From positions 1 to 17,336 of the forward strand of contig JBHIDQ010000023.1 of assembly GCA_046760155.1 (NCBI GenBank): 17,336 bases of DNA. Direction: 5' to 3'. Within the stretch, counting starts at the first letter, position 1. The number at the start of each line of letters is the position of its first letter. The notes beneath the pieces are model-generated. The model saw only the letters and a program-made list of their open reading frames with translations, was not told the origin of the DNA and ran no database searches. Below are positions 1 through 6,484 of this stretch, in pieces. A program made the translations under genes and the position numbers. Source of the DNA: JBHIDQ01 sp046760155 (GTDB taxonomy: Bacteria; Chloroflexota; Dehalococcoidia; Dehalococcoidales; RBG-16-60-22).

Positions 1-829
1 GGCCTCTCTCCAGTACCGCCTGATTGGTCAGGGACAGGTACTGGGGACAGGTCTCGGTGTAAATATGTCTCTCCTCTTTATTCATCCTGCTAATAATTTC
101 CGGTATCTCTCGGGCGCTGAGGTGCACAAAATAGAGCGGACAGCCGGTGATTACCGAGTAGGTGTAAGCACGGTTAACCGCCTCCACTTCCAGGATGTTG
201 GGTTGGCTGGGCAAGAAATACTCCCTGGATACTTTACCCTCAGCGGTGAATTTGTCTACCAGATAGTCAATGCCGTAGCCATTCTCCGGGTGAACCATGG
301 CTAAGCCACCATTAGCCGCCGCCACTGCCATTGCCTCAAGCATCTTCTGGTCAGGCATCATCATGCCTCGCCTGGGGTAAGTCATATACATTTTGAAGGA
401 GGAAACTCCCATCTTAATCAGCTTTGGGATTTCGGTCGTAACATCATCTTCAGCGATAAAGGCAGCGTGAATAGCGAAATCGAGGTAGGAAGTTCTCTCT
501 CCTTCCTCAATTAACTCTTTGACGATTTCCGAAGTCTTCCCGGAAGTGCCCCATGCCGCTAAGTTGCCAAAGAATGGGATAAAGGTAGTAACTCCACCGT
601 AGGCGGCTGATATGGAGAAGGTATCCATCTTGTCGGCGTATACCGGATGGCAATGGGCATCAATAATTCCGGGGAGAACATACTTACCCGAAGCATCGAT
701 TACTTTTGGCGCCTGAAGATTTTCGCCTATTTGTTGCACCACCCCGGCGCCCACCAGAATGTCGCCTCTGGTGATTCCCTTACCACTGACAATCAGGCCT
801 CCCTTTATGACACAATCAGCCTTCGCCAT
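1..829 (-). CDS. Dihydropyrimidinase/hydantoinase-type cyclic amidohydrolase, 3' part missing
   Basis: The reverse strand is open for 276 codons from an ATG at 829-827 to the window edge, so only the N-terminal part is present; the family usually has about 450-490 residues. Seen: the metal-binding HxH motif (H59, H61 in DAHCHP), the SFKMYMTY segment whose K146 matches the lysine that is carboxylated and bridges two metals, H180 in VHPENG, H236 in VHLSAR, and the ETCPQYL segment typical of dihydropyrimidinases. The last metal-ligand Asp would lie beyond the edge. These enzymes hydrolyse cyclic amides such as dihydrouracil or hydantoins in the cytoplasm. A Shine-Dalgarno AAGGAAGG (837-844) lies 7 nt before the ATG and supports this start. 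The gene begins 54 bp after the antiporter gene on the same strand, so the two are probably co-transcribed. The substrate cannot be assigned; D-hydantoinase and related amidohydrolases are alternatives to dihydropyrimidinase. Confidence 0.88.
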   Translation of the reverse strand, partial: MAKADCVIKGGLIVSGKGITRGDILVGAGVVQQIGENLQAPKVIDASGKYVLPGIIDAHCHPVYADKMDTFSISAAYGGVTTFIPFFGNLAAWGTSGKTSEIVKELIEEGERTSYLDFAIHAAFIAEDDVTTEIPKLIKMGVSSFKMYMTYPRRGMMMPDQKMLEAMAVAAANGGLAMVHPENGYGIDYLVDKFTAEGKVSREYFLPSQPNILEVEAVNRAYTYSVITGCPLYFVHLSAREIPEIISRMNKEERHIYTETCPQYLSLTNQAVLERG

Positions 830-883
830 CTAAAAACCTTCCTTATCGAATGGGGCTAAATAATTGAACAGTGGTGTTTTCAG

Positions 884-2338
884 TTACCTTTTTGTCTTCC
901 TGGTTTTGTCTTCAAATCTAGCTCTGCCCCAGGTTTCCTTCGGTTTTCCGATATCGTAGAACCAGGCTTTTACCTGTACCTTTGCTTCTGAGGATAACGT
1001 TTTTATTTTTTCGGGAAGATTTGCAATGTACCGGGAAGAAATTTGATGGTAACCCTCCGCTACATTCGGTCTGGGTAACAAAAACAGCCAACTGTAGAAA
1101 TCGGAGAACTTGTGCGGAGATAAAATCCAGCCGTAAATATTGGACAATTTTGTCTTTTCCAGCAGCAAGAGAAGAAAGGAAGTTATCACGATACTTAGCA
1201 GGACTATACCGTAGGTAACATTCTGAATCAATTCACCGCCAGTAATCCCTTGCTGGAACGGGATTGAAGCTAGAACTACTGCGGCTAGTCCTTTTGGCAC
1301 CATAATCGCCATAAAAGAAGCGTCTTTTATCGGAATCGATTTTTTCACCGTAACTTTAACCGCCGGAATACGGAGGATAAAAACTAGAACGGTGAGAATT
1401 ACGGCCAACTGAATTAACCACCCGCTTATCAATTCAAGAGAAATCCCTAGATAGACAAAAAAGAAAGTTTTCAGCAAGAAGGCAACCTCACTGAAGAAAG
1501 CCCTCTCTGTTTGGCTAAGGCCAACCGGCTCATTGGCTTGGGGTCTTCGGAAAACGTAGAACCGAATGGATTCTACATTGCCGATAGTAATGCCGAAAGC
1601 TAAGGCGGCAATGAGACCGTTGAAACCGAGTATCTGGACAAGGCCATAAATGACAAAAACAAAGGCAGCGGTGGTAAACATGGTATTCTTAATGGCATGT
1701 ATTCGATTGAGAAATCTCGACCAGATAAAGGCTCCGACGATGCCAGAGACAATGCCGACTAGAAAGGAGGCGACTAGTTTACCGGTAACCGGAGCGACTT
1801 GAAACTCACCCAGCATGTAGGCTTCAACGAGAGCAAGGGTAATGACGATGCTGAGGACATCGTTCACTGATGACTCTATCGAGAGCATAGTCTGGCTATC
1901 TTTGCGCATTCTAAGTTGTTTCACCATAGGAATAACTATTGCCTCTGAAATAGAAGCAACAATAGCCCCCAGAATAAAGGCAGGGATTAACTCCAAATCA
2001 GTAAGCCAGAGGGCAATCCCAGCGACAGCTCCCATGGAAATGAAAAAACTGGTCGTGGCCAGCGCCATGGCACCCCCAACTGCCGAGCGTAATGTAACCA
2101 GTTCTAAAGCAGTACCACTTTCAAAGAGGATAATAATCAGGGTAATAGTGGTCAAAATCGGGCCTACGGCGCCAAAATGGTCAGGTGTAACCAGGCCTAG
2201 AACCGGACCAAGACAAATGCCAATAATAATTAACCACAGAACATCGGGAACTCTGGTCCGACTGAAAATAGCGGTGAAGAAGTGCGCCAGAAAAACCAGA
2301 ACACCAACAAAAACTATTACTAGAGCAATATCTTGCAT
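884..2338 (-). CDS. Cation/proton antiporter of the CPA (NhaP-like) superfamily
   Basis: This is a 484-residue polytopic membrane protein with about 12 hydrophobic segments over residues 1-395 and a hydrophilic tail of about 80 residues rich in Lys and Arg. Seen: VPDVLWLIIIGICLGP (30-45) matching the conserved first-helix motif, LFESGTALEL (71-80), and ESSVNDVLSIV (155-165), whose N159-D160 pair matches the ion-binding ND of electroneutral CPA1 exchangers. Known for the family: exchange of Na+ or K+ for H+ across the inner membrane. Odd: where CPA1 proteins usually have a Thr-Asp-Pro break in the discontinuous helix, this protein reads ASISEAIVIP (128-137), so the Asp is absent and a Glu (E132) is one position later. 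The ATG at 2338 is preceded by GTAAAGGG. It is the first gene of a probable two-gene operon with the amidohydrolase. Ion specificity is unknown. Confidence 0.88.
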   Translation of the reverse strand: MQDIALVIVFVGVLVFLAHFFTAIFSRTRVPDVLWLIIIGICLGPVLGLVTPDHFGAVGPILTTITLIIILFESGTALELVTLRSAVGGAMALATTSFFISMGAVAGIALWLTDLELIPAFILGAIVASISEAIVIPMVKQLRMRKDSQTMLSIESSVNDVLSIVITLALVEAYMLGEFQVAPVTGKLVASFLVGIVSGIVGAFIWSRFLNRIHAIKNTMFTTAAFVFVIYGLVQILGFNGLIAALAFGITIGNVESIRFYVFRRPQANEPVGLSQTERAFFSEVAFLLKTFFFVYLGISLELISGWLIQLAVILTVLVFILRIPAVKVTVKKSIPIKDASFMAIMVPKGLAAVVLASIPFQQGITGGELIQNVTYGIVLLSIVITSFLLLLLEKTKLSNIYGWILSPHKFSDFYSWLFLLPRPNVAEGYHQISSRYIANLPEKIKTLSSEAKVQVKAWFYDIGKPKETWGRARFEDKTRKTKR

Positions 2339-2390
2339 CAGTATTTACCCTTTACATCGAGTATTAACATTATAATCAATCAGTATGGAT

Positions 2391-2419
2391 ACTTTAGATA
2401 GCTGAACCATCTTTGTCAA
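2391..2419 (-). promoter_or_regulatory. Candidate promoter for the antiporter/amidohydrolase operon
   Basis: On the minus strand, TTGACA (complement of 2414-2419) is followed after 17 bp by TAAAGT (complement of 2391-2396), a perfect -35 with a 4/6 -10. The predicted transcript start is near 2384, about 45 nt before the ATG at 2338. A second -10-like TATAAT (complement of 2369-2374) has no good -35 partner. Confidence 0.5.
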
Positions 2420-2474
2420 GGGCTACGAGTCAATCAGTCATTCCCTTAACCAGAATGTACCGCTCAAGTCATTG

Positions 2475-2503
2475 TTGACGACGATATATAACCCATCTAC
2501 AAT
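2475..2503 (+). promoter_or_regulatory. Candidate sigma-70 promoter for the GAF-HPRT fusion gene
   Basis: TTGACG (2475-2480), a 17-bp spacer and TACAAT (2498-2503) form a strong promoter match (5/6 and 5/6). The predicted start, near 2510, coincides with the Shine-Dalgarno AGGAG (2510-2514) and leaves only about 12 nt before the TTG start at 2522. Confidence 0.6.
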
Positions 2504-2521
2504 GGCATTAGGAGAACCAGC

Positions 2522-3973
2522 TTGGTTTTAAGCAGACAGCGGACCTACTATAAAGCAGTACGTCGGGCAGTAGTCACTTTGAATTCCTCGGCAAGCGCCA
2601 GAGAAAAACTTGAGGTGATTATTAGAGGCACGGCCAGGTCGATGAAGGCTGGAATCTCTCTGGTACTACTTGACGCCAATCGAAAAAAGCTAATCCATAG
2701 CTTTTCGAGGGGGCTACCCCAGTTTTATCTGCGCAAAGGGGTGCTCGATGCTGAGGTAAGCCTGTCGGAAGTGATTACTGGCCAACCGGTTATCGTACCG
2801 GAAGTGGCTAAGGACAGCCGCATCCAATTTCCTGGAGTAGCCGCCAAAGCTGGCATTGTTTCCATGATGGGCATTCCAGTGATGTTTGGGGGGCAAGCAA
2901 TGGGCAGCCTTAGAGTCTACACTAAAGAGCACAACGAGTTCAGTAATCAGGATATTAACTTCGTGACTACGATGGCAAATCTGGCTGCCTTAGCGATTGG
3001 CAGTGACTTGTCACCTAAAGAGGAGGAGGCGGGGGTGGTAAAGAGTGGGAACTCGATAGAAGTAGCACCATTACGCAAAGTTCGGCCAGCTACCTTTGCT
3101 CACCCCAGTGAAGAAGAATTCGCTCGAATTCTAGATTTCTACAATATAGAGTGGGTGTATGAGCCCCAATCCTTCCTGCTGAGGTGGGAGGAGGAAAGGG
3201 TCACGGAAATGTTTACTCCTGACTTCTATTTGCCCGGTCTTAATTTATACATCGAGCTTACCACTCTTAAGCAGAGTTTGGTCACCGAAAAGAATCGTAA
3301 ATTGCGGCGGCTCAAGGAGCTGTACCCTGAAGTTAATATAACCCTGCTCTATAAAAAAGACTATGACCACCTGCTGGCAAAGTACGGGGTTGGCCCGCTG
3401 GCACAGACTCGGGCTCATGGCATCAGGCGCGTCCTTTATTCCGCCTCTAAAATTGAAGAAAGAGTACGCGCGCTAGCCAAGCAAATATCCAAGGACTATG
3501 CTGACCGCCGCCCCATCATGGTAGGGGTGCAGCGAGGTTTTCTTTGCTTCATGGCTGACTTAATTCGACAGATAACCATCCCCATTGATTTGGACTTTAT
3601 GGCGATATCATATTACGGTGGTGACGAAAGTTCCGTGGTTAAGATCACCAAGGATATGGACCTGAATGTGGCCGGCAGGCACGTCATTATGGTGGAAGAT
3701 ATCGTTGATACGGGGATAACGCTCAATTATCTCCTCAACCACTTGCGAGCCAAGAGACCAGCCGGCCTATCGGTTTGTACGCTACTGGATAGGCGGGTGC
3801 GTCGAATATTGGATGTCCCTCTTGACTACATAGGCTTTGAGGTCCCCGACGAATTTGTCGTTGGCTATGGATTAGACTATCGAGAGGAGTACCGAAACCT
3901 ACCTTTTATCGGTATCCCCCACATTGAGAAGAAGCCGAAGAAAAAAATTAGTCGGCAAAAAGATTTAACCTGA
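2522..3973 (+). CDS. GAF - PD-(D/E)XK-like - hypoxanthine/guanine phosphoribosyltransferase fusion
   Basis: Three regions are visible in 483 residues. Residues about 20-160 look like a GAF sensor domain (SEVITGQPVIVPEVAKDSR, then MMGIPVMFGGQAMGSLRVY). Residues about 195-290 resemble a PD-(D/E)XK nuclease fold: E199, then FTPDFYLP with P233-D234, then YIELTTLK with E245; the usual ExK lysine is T247, with K250 nearby. Residues about 300-470 are a purine phosphoribosyltransferase with the PRPP-binding loop VIMVEDIVDTGITL (E392, D393, catalytic-type D396) and the HPRT C-terminal segment VPDEFVVGYGLDY, then YRNLP. Known: HPRT salvages hypoxanthine or guanine with PRPP to IMP or GMP; ordinary bacterial HPRT has about 180 residues, so more than 290 residues are extra. 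The start is TTG, 7 nt after GGAG; an ATG at 2502 is out of frame and stops after nine codons. The gene is monocistronic and divergent from the antiporter. I infer that GAF regulates salvage; the role of the middle domain is unknown. Confidence 0.85.
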   Translation: MVLSRQRTYYKAVRRAVVTLNSSASAREKLEVIIRGTARSMKAGISLVLLDANRKKLIHSFSRGLPQFYLRKGVLDAEVSLSEVITGQPVIVPEVAKDSRIQFPGVAAKAGIVSMMGIPVMFGGQAMGSLRVYTKEHNEFSNQDINFVTTMANLAALAIGSDLSPKEEEAGVVKSGNSIEVAPLRKVRPATFAHPSEEEFARILDFYNIEWVYEPQSFLLRWEEERVTEMFTPDFYLPGLNLYIELTTLKQSLVTEKNRKLRRLKELYPEVNITLLYKKDYDHLLAKYGVGPLAQTRAHGIRRVLYSASKIEERVRALAKQISKDYADRRPIMVGVQRGFLCFMADLIRQITIPIDLDFMAISYYGGDESSVVKITKDMDLNVAGRHVIMVEDIVDTGITLNYLLNHLRAKRPAGLSVCTLLDRRVRRILDVPLDYIGFEVPDEFVVGYGLDYREEYRNLPFIGIPHIEKKPKKKISRQKDLT

Positions 3974-3981
3974 GGCCGGAA

Positions 3982-4004
3982 CTGGGGCATAAAAAACGCC
4001 CCAG
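3982..4004. terminator. Hairpin after the GAF-HPRT gene, possible terminator
   Basis: CTGGGGC (3982-3988) pairs perfectly with GCCCCAG (3998-4004) across a 9-nt A-rich loop, beginning 9 nt after the TGA stop. The following bases (GTAACCTTTACTTT) are only partly T-rich, so intrinsic termination may be inefficient. The A-run in the loop means neither strand has a classic U-tail. Confidence 0.45.
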
Positions 4005-4310
4005 GTAACCTTTACTTTCGCGATAACCCACTTCCTGACTTCCTTTGGGATTACTCCTTACTCAGTTGTCCCTCGGTAGATTACCACTACTGCTACAGTT
4101 ACCTGGAGCAATATCAAATATCTCACAAGCCGTCCTGATTGTCAAGGCAATTGGTGGGCTAAAAATCGGCGGTAGGGGGGTTGGACGAAAAAATTCATCC
4201 TTGACGACGCTAACAAAGTCCATTTTTCTGCATTTTTTGAAAAAGTAAGAATGAGGTTGACATAAAGTAATAAAAATAATTGCCGAAATTATGAACCGAC
4301 TCTGTGGCGC

Positions 4311-4339
4311 TTGACAATCCCTCTGTTTGGGATTACAAA
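4311..4339 (+). promoter_or_regulatory. Candidate sucCD promoter with an operator-like inverted repeat
   Basis: TTGACA (4311-4316), 17 bp, then TACAAA (4334-4339). AATCCC (4316-4321) and GGGATT (4329-4334), separated by 7 bp, form an inverted repeat that fills the spacer between the two promoter elements, a common place for a repressor or MerR-type activator to bind. The predicted start is near 4346, giving a leader of about 76 nt. Confidence 0.55.
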
Positions 4340-4354
4340 TATGATTAGCTCAAT

Positions 4355-4396
4355 GCGGCAGTTAGGTTGAGGCAAAGGCTACAAGTTTGATGCCGC
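4355..4396 (+). promoter_or_regulatory. Possible stem-loop in the sucC leader
   Basis: GCGGCA (4355-4360) is complementary to TGCCGC (4391-4396) across a 30-nt loop inside the predicted 5' untranslated region. It lies just before the AAGG ribosome-binding motif (4406-4409), which is 12 nt from the ATG, longer than ideal. Six base pairs across a long loop is weak evidence. Confidence 0.25.
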
Positions 4397-4421
4397 TTCT
4401 CCAACAAGGCAATTAATAATT

Positions 4422-5567
4422 ATGAGACTGTACGAGTTCGAAGGTAGTGACTTATTTCGGCGGGAGGGTATCCCGGTTCCTGAATATGCGGTGGCGACCA
4501 CCCCTCAGGAGGTGCGGCAGCAGGCGGAGGAGATGGGGTTACCGGTGGTTATCAAAGCTCAGGTGCTGACCGGAGGCCGGGGACTAGCCGGGGGAGTTCA
4601 GGTCGCTGAGTCTCTAGACCAGGCAGAGGAAATTGCTCAACGCATTCTAGGCTCACTAATCAAGGGCCTGCCGGTATCCCGAGTCATGGTGGCCAAAAAG
4701 GTGGTGGTGGTTCAGGAATTCTACCTGGGTGTCACTCTAGACGGGTATAGTGGTACTCCGGTGGTCATTTTCAGTACTGCTGGCGGGGTTTCCATTGAGG
4801 AAATGACCAGGGCCCATCCCGAACTGGTTGTCTCTCGGCAAGTTCCCATCACTAAAGGTCTCCGCCTGTCTGAGGCGGAACAAATGGCTCAAGAAGCCGG
4901 GCTTGATGGCGAGGAATTGACGGCGATAGCCAGCATACTTCACACTCTCTATGGTGTTTTTGACAAATATGACGCCTTGCTCGTTGAAATTAACCCTTTG
5001 GTGCGTACTTCTCAGGGAACCTACCTGTCCCTCGATGCCAAGGTGGAGATTGATGATTCCAGTCTGTACCGCCACCCTGAGCTTAAGGTATCCCTGGAGG
5101 AACGTATCGCCAATCCCCTGGAGCGTAAGGGGAGCCAGATCGGCGTTACCTATGTGGACCTAGACGGAGAGATAGGAATCATTGCCAGCGGTGCCGGACT
5201 AGGTATGGCCACCATGGACATTATCAACAACAAGAAATTTCGTCCGGCTAACTTTCTTGAAACAGGAGGCGCCATCACCGCCGACCTTTTATACCAGGTG
5301 ATGGAGCTAGTGATGCAAAAGAAGGGATTGAAAGCGGTGTTCATTAATCTCTACGGAGGAATCAATCCCATCGACGAAGGGGCCAAGGGGATTGTCCGCT
5401 ACCTTCAGGAGCATCCGACTTCCGTTCCCATTGTGGCTAAGGCTCTGGGAAATCGCCAGAAGGAAACCTGGCAGATACTGAGGGAGGGGGGAGTCAATGT
5501 GGTTACTGAAGTGGCCACGGAAAAGGGGATAGAACAGCTTACTCGCCTGCTGGAGGGGAAAAGGTGA
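4422..5567 (+). CDS. sucC: Succinate-CoA ligase [ADP/GDP-forming] subunit beta
   Basis: The 381-residue length and motifs match SucC. An ATP-grasp domain covers residues 1 to about 235: GGRGLAGGV (51-59), VEINPL (188-193, with the metal/nucleotide-binding E189 and N191) and LDAK (204-207). The C-terminal CoA-ligase domain has NFLETGGAI (277-285) and VFINLYGGI (306-314). Known: with SucD it interconverts succinyl-CoA and succinate, making ATP or GTP, in the cytoplasm (TCA cycle, or ATP-yielding step in propionate and dicarboxylate metabolism). The usual Lys after GGRG is Leu here, and NFLDVGGG reads NFLETGGA, so substrate range may differ; malate-CoA ligase (MtkA) is a homologous alternative. 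The stop overlaps the start of sucD in GTGA, showing translational coupling. It has its own promoter at 4311-4339. Confidence 0.9.
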   Translation: MRLYEFEGSDLFRREGIPVPEYAVATTPQEVRQQAEEMGLPVVIKAQVLTGGRGLAGGVQVAESLDQAEEIAQRILGSLIKGLPVSRVMVAKKVVVVQEFYLGVTLDGYSGTPVVIFSTAGGVSIEEMTRAHPELVVSRQVPITKGLRLSEAEQMAQEAGLDGEELTAIASILHTLYGVFDKYDALLVEINPLVRTSQGTYLSLDAKVEIDDSSLYRHPELKVSLEERIANPLERKGSQIGVTYVDLDGEIGIIASGAGLGMATMDIINNKKFRPANFLETGGAITADLLYQVMELVMQKKGLKAVFINLYGGINPIDEGAKGIVRYLQEHPTSVPIVAKALGNRQKETWQILREGGVNVVTEVATEKGIEQLTRLLEGKR

Positions 5568-6454
5568 GCATCCTTTTGAACCGGGAGACCAAGGTACTGG
5601 TGCAGGGTATTACCGGCCGGGTGGGTCGTGCCCAGACCAAGTGGATGCTGGAATACGGGACTAATATCGTGGCTGGGGTTACCCCCGGTAAGGGAGGTGA
5701 AGAGGTGGAGAGCATTCCTGTGTACGATAGTGTTACTGAGGCTGTCGTGGAGCGGGGAGCAGAGGCTTCAGTATTCTTTGTACCTCCGGCGGCAGTCAAG
5801 GACGCTGCCCGTGAGACCATAGAAGCTGGCATTAGGCTAATCGTTATTGTCACCGAGCACGTGCCGGTTCACGATGTCATGGCACTCAGGGCTTATGCTG
5901 TCGACCGAGGGGTGCGGCTTCTGGGTCCCACCAGCCCGGGCATCATTACCCCTGGCCAGGCGAAAATGGGAATTATGCCGGGGAATATGTTCCACCCCGG
6001 CCGCATCGGGGTAATCTCCCGAAGTGGTACTCTCGCCTATGAGATTTGTGCTGACCTGGCCGCGGCTGGTCTGGGCCAGAGTACCGTGGTGGGCATGGGC
6101 GCTGACCCAGTGGTATTTACCAGTATGCCTGAGTTGCTGGAACTCTTCGATAAAGATCCAGACACTGACCTGGTGGTAATTATCGGCGAGGTGGGGGGAA
6201 CCCAGGAGGAAAATGCCGCCCAGTTCATCGTCCAGCGGATGACCAAGCTGGTGGTGGCCTACATCGCTGGCCACAGCGCTCCCAAGGGGAAAAGAATGGG
6301 TCATGCCGGTGCCATCATTCAGGGTGATATGGGCACACCTCAAAGCAAGCTCACCGCCCTGAGACAGGTCGGCGTGGCGGTCGCCGAGTACCCCTTGGAG
6401 GTGGTGGAACTGGTGCGGAGACACAAGAACAAATTCTTTTTGGCAGGTAGATAG
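5564..6454 (+). CDS. sucD: Succinate-CoA ligase subunit alpha
   Basis: The 296-residue length is normal for SucD. The CoA-binding Rossmann domain is at residues 10 to about 130 (QGITGRVGRAQTKWMLEYG at 14-32, VTPGKGG at 39-45). The ligase domain carries ISRSGTLAYE (151-160), GEVGG (208-212, E209) and GKRMGHAGAII (242-252), where H247 matches the histidine that is phosphorylated during catalysis. It forms the heteromer with SucC. The GTG start lies inside the end of sucC (GTGA), and the beginning of the domain matches the family, so the non-ATG start is well supported. Odd: the family segment GPNCPG near residue 122 reads GPTSPG, so the conserved Cys (Cys123 in E. coli) is Ser; this residue is near CoA but is not the phosphorylated residue. 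The alpha subunit of malate-CoA ligase is a possible alternative identity. Confidence 0.9.
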   Translation: MSILLNRETKVLVQGITGRVGRAQTKWMLEYGTNIVAGVTPGKGGEEVESIPVYDSVTEAVVERGAEASVFFVPPAAVKDAARETIEAGIRLIVIVTEHVPVHDVMALRAYAVDRGVRLLGPTSPGIITPGQAKMGIMPGNMFHPGRIGVISRSGTLAYEICADLAAAGLGQSTVVGMGADPVVFTSMPELLELFDKDPDTDLVVIIGEVGGTQEENAAQFIVQRMTKLVVAYIAGHSAPKGKRMGHAGAIIQGDMGTPQSKLTALRQVGVAVAEYPLEVVELVRRHKNKFFLAGR

Positions 6455-6466
6455 TAGTGCTATAAT
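6440..6466 (+). promoter_or_regulatory. Extended -10 promoter between sucD and the SpeE-like gene
   Basis: A perfect extended -10 element, TGCTATAAT (6458-6466), sits in the 30-bp gap after the sucD stop. A TTGGCA (6440-6445) 15 bp upstream is a suboptimal -35, as expected when an extended -10 is used. The predicted start, near 6473, would give a leader of about 12 nt that still contains GAGGA (6476-6480). Confidence 0.6.
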
Positions 6467-6484
6467 CTCTTAATCGAGGAAGTC

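Larger units (their letters stand above)
3974..4421. other. 448-bp gene-free interval
   Basis: No supportable coding sequence is seen on either strand. The only open frame, from a TTG at 4045 to 4248, has no ribosome binding site and a low-complexity, uncharacteristic protein. The interval holds a weak hairpin just after the HPRT gene, AT-rich sequence around 4210-4290, and the sucC promoter and leader from 4311 on. Confidence 0.6.

Noticed and set aside
1842..2375. 177-residue plus-strand frame opposite the antiporter
   Set aside because: Antisense shadow: rich in Ser/Thr/Ile/Arg with no domain, while the minus strand encodes a full antiporter.
4045..4248. 67-residue open frame starting with TTG in the gap before sucC
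   Set aside because: No Shine-Dalgarno, unusual composition, no recognisable motif; sequence before it is the tail of a hairpin region.
4341..4400. tRNA-like stretch (TAGCTCAATGCGGCAG, later AGTTTGAT)
   Set aside because: No acceptor stem, anticodon arm or CCA end can be formed; resemblance to a D-arm only.
5837..6424. 195-residue minus-strand frame opposite sucD
   Set aside because: Antisense to a complete, motif-bearing sucD; His/Gly-rich composition typical of a shadow frame.
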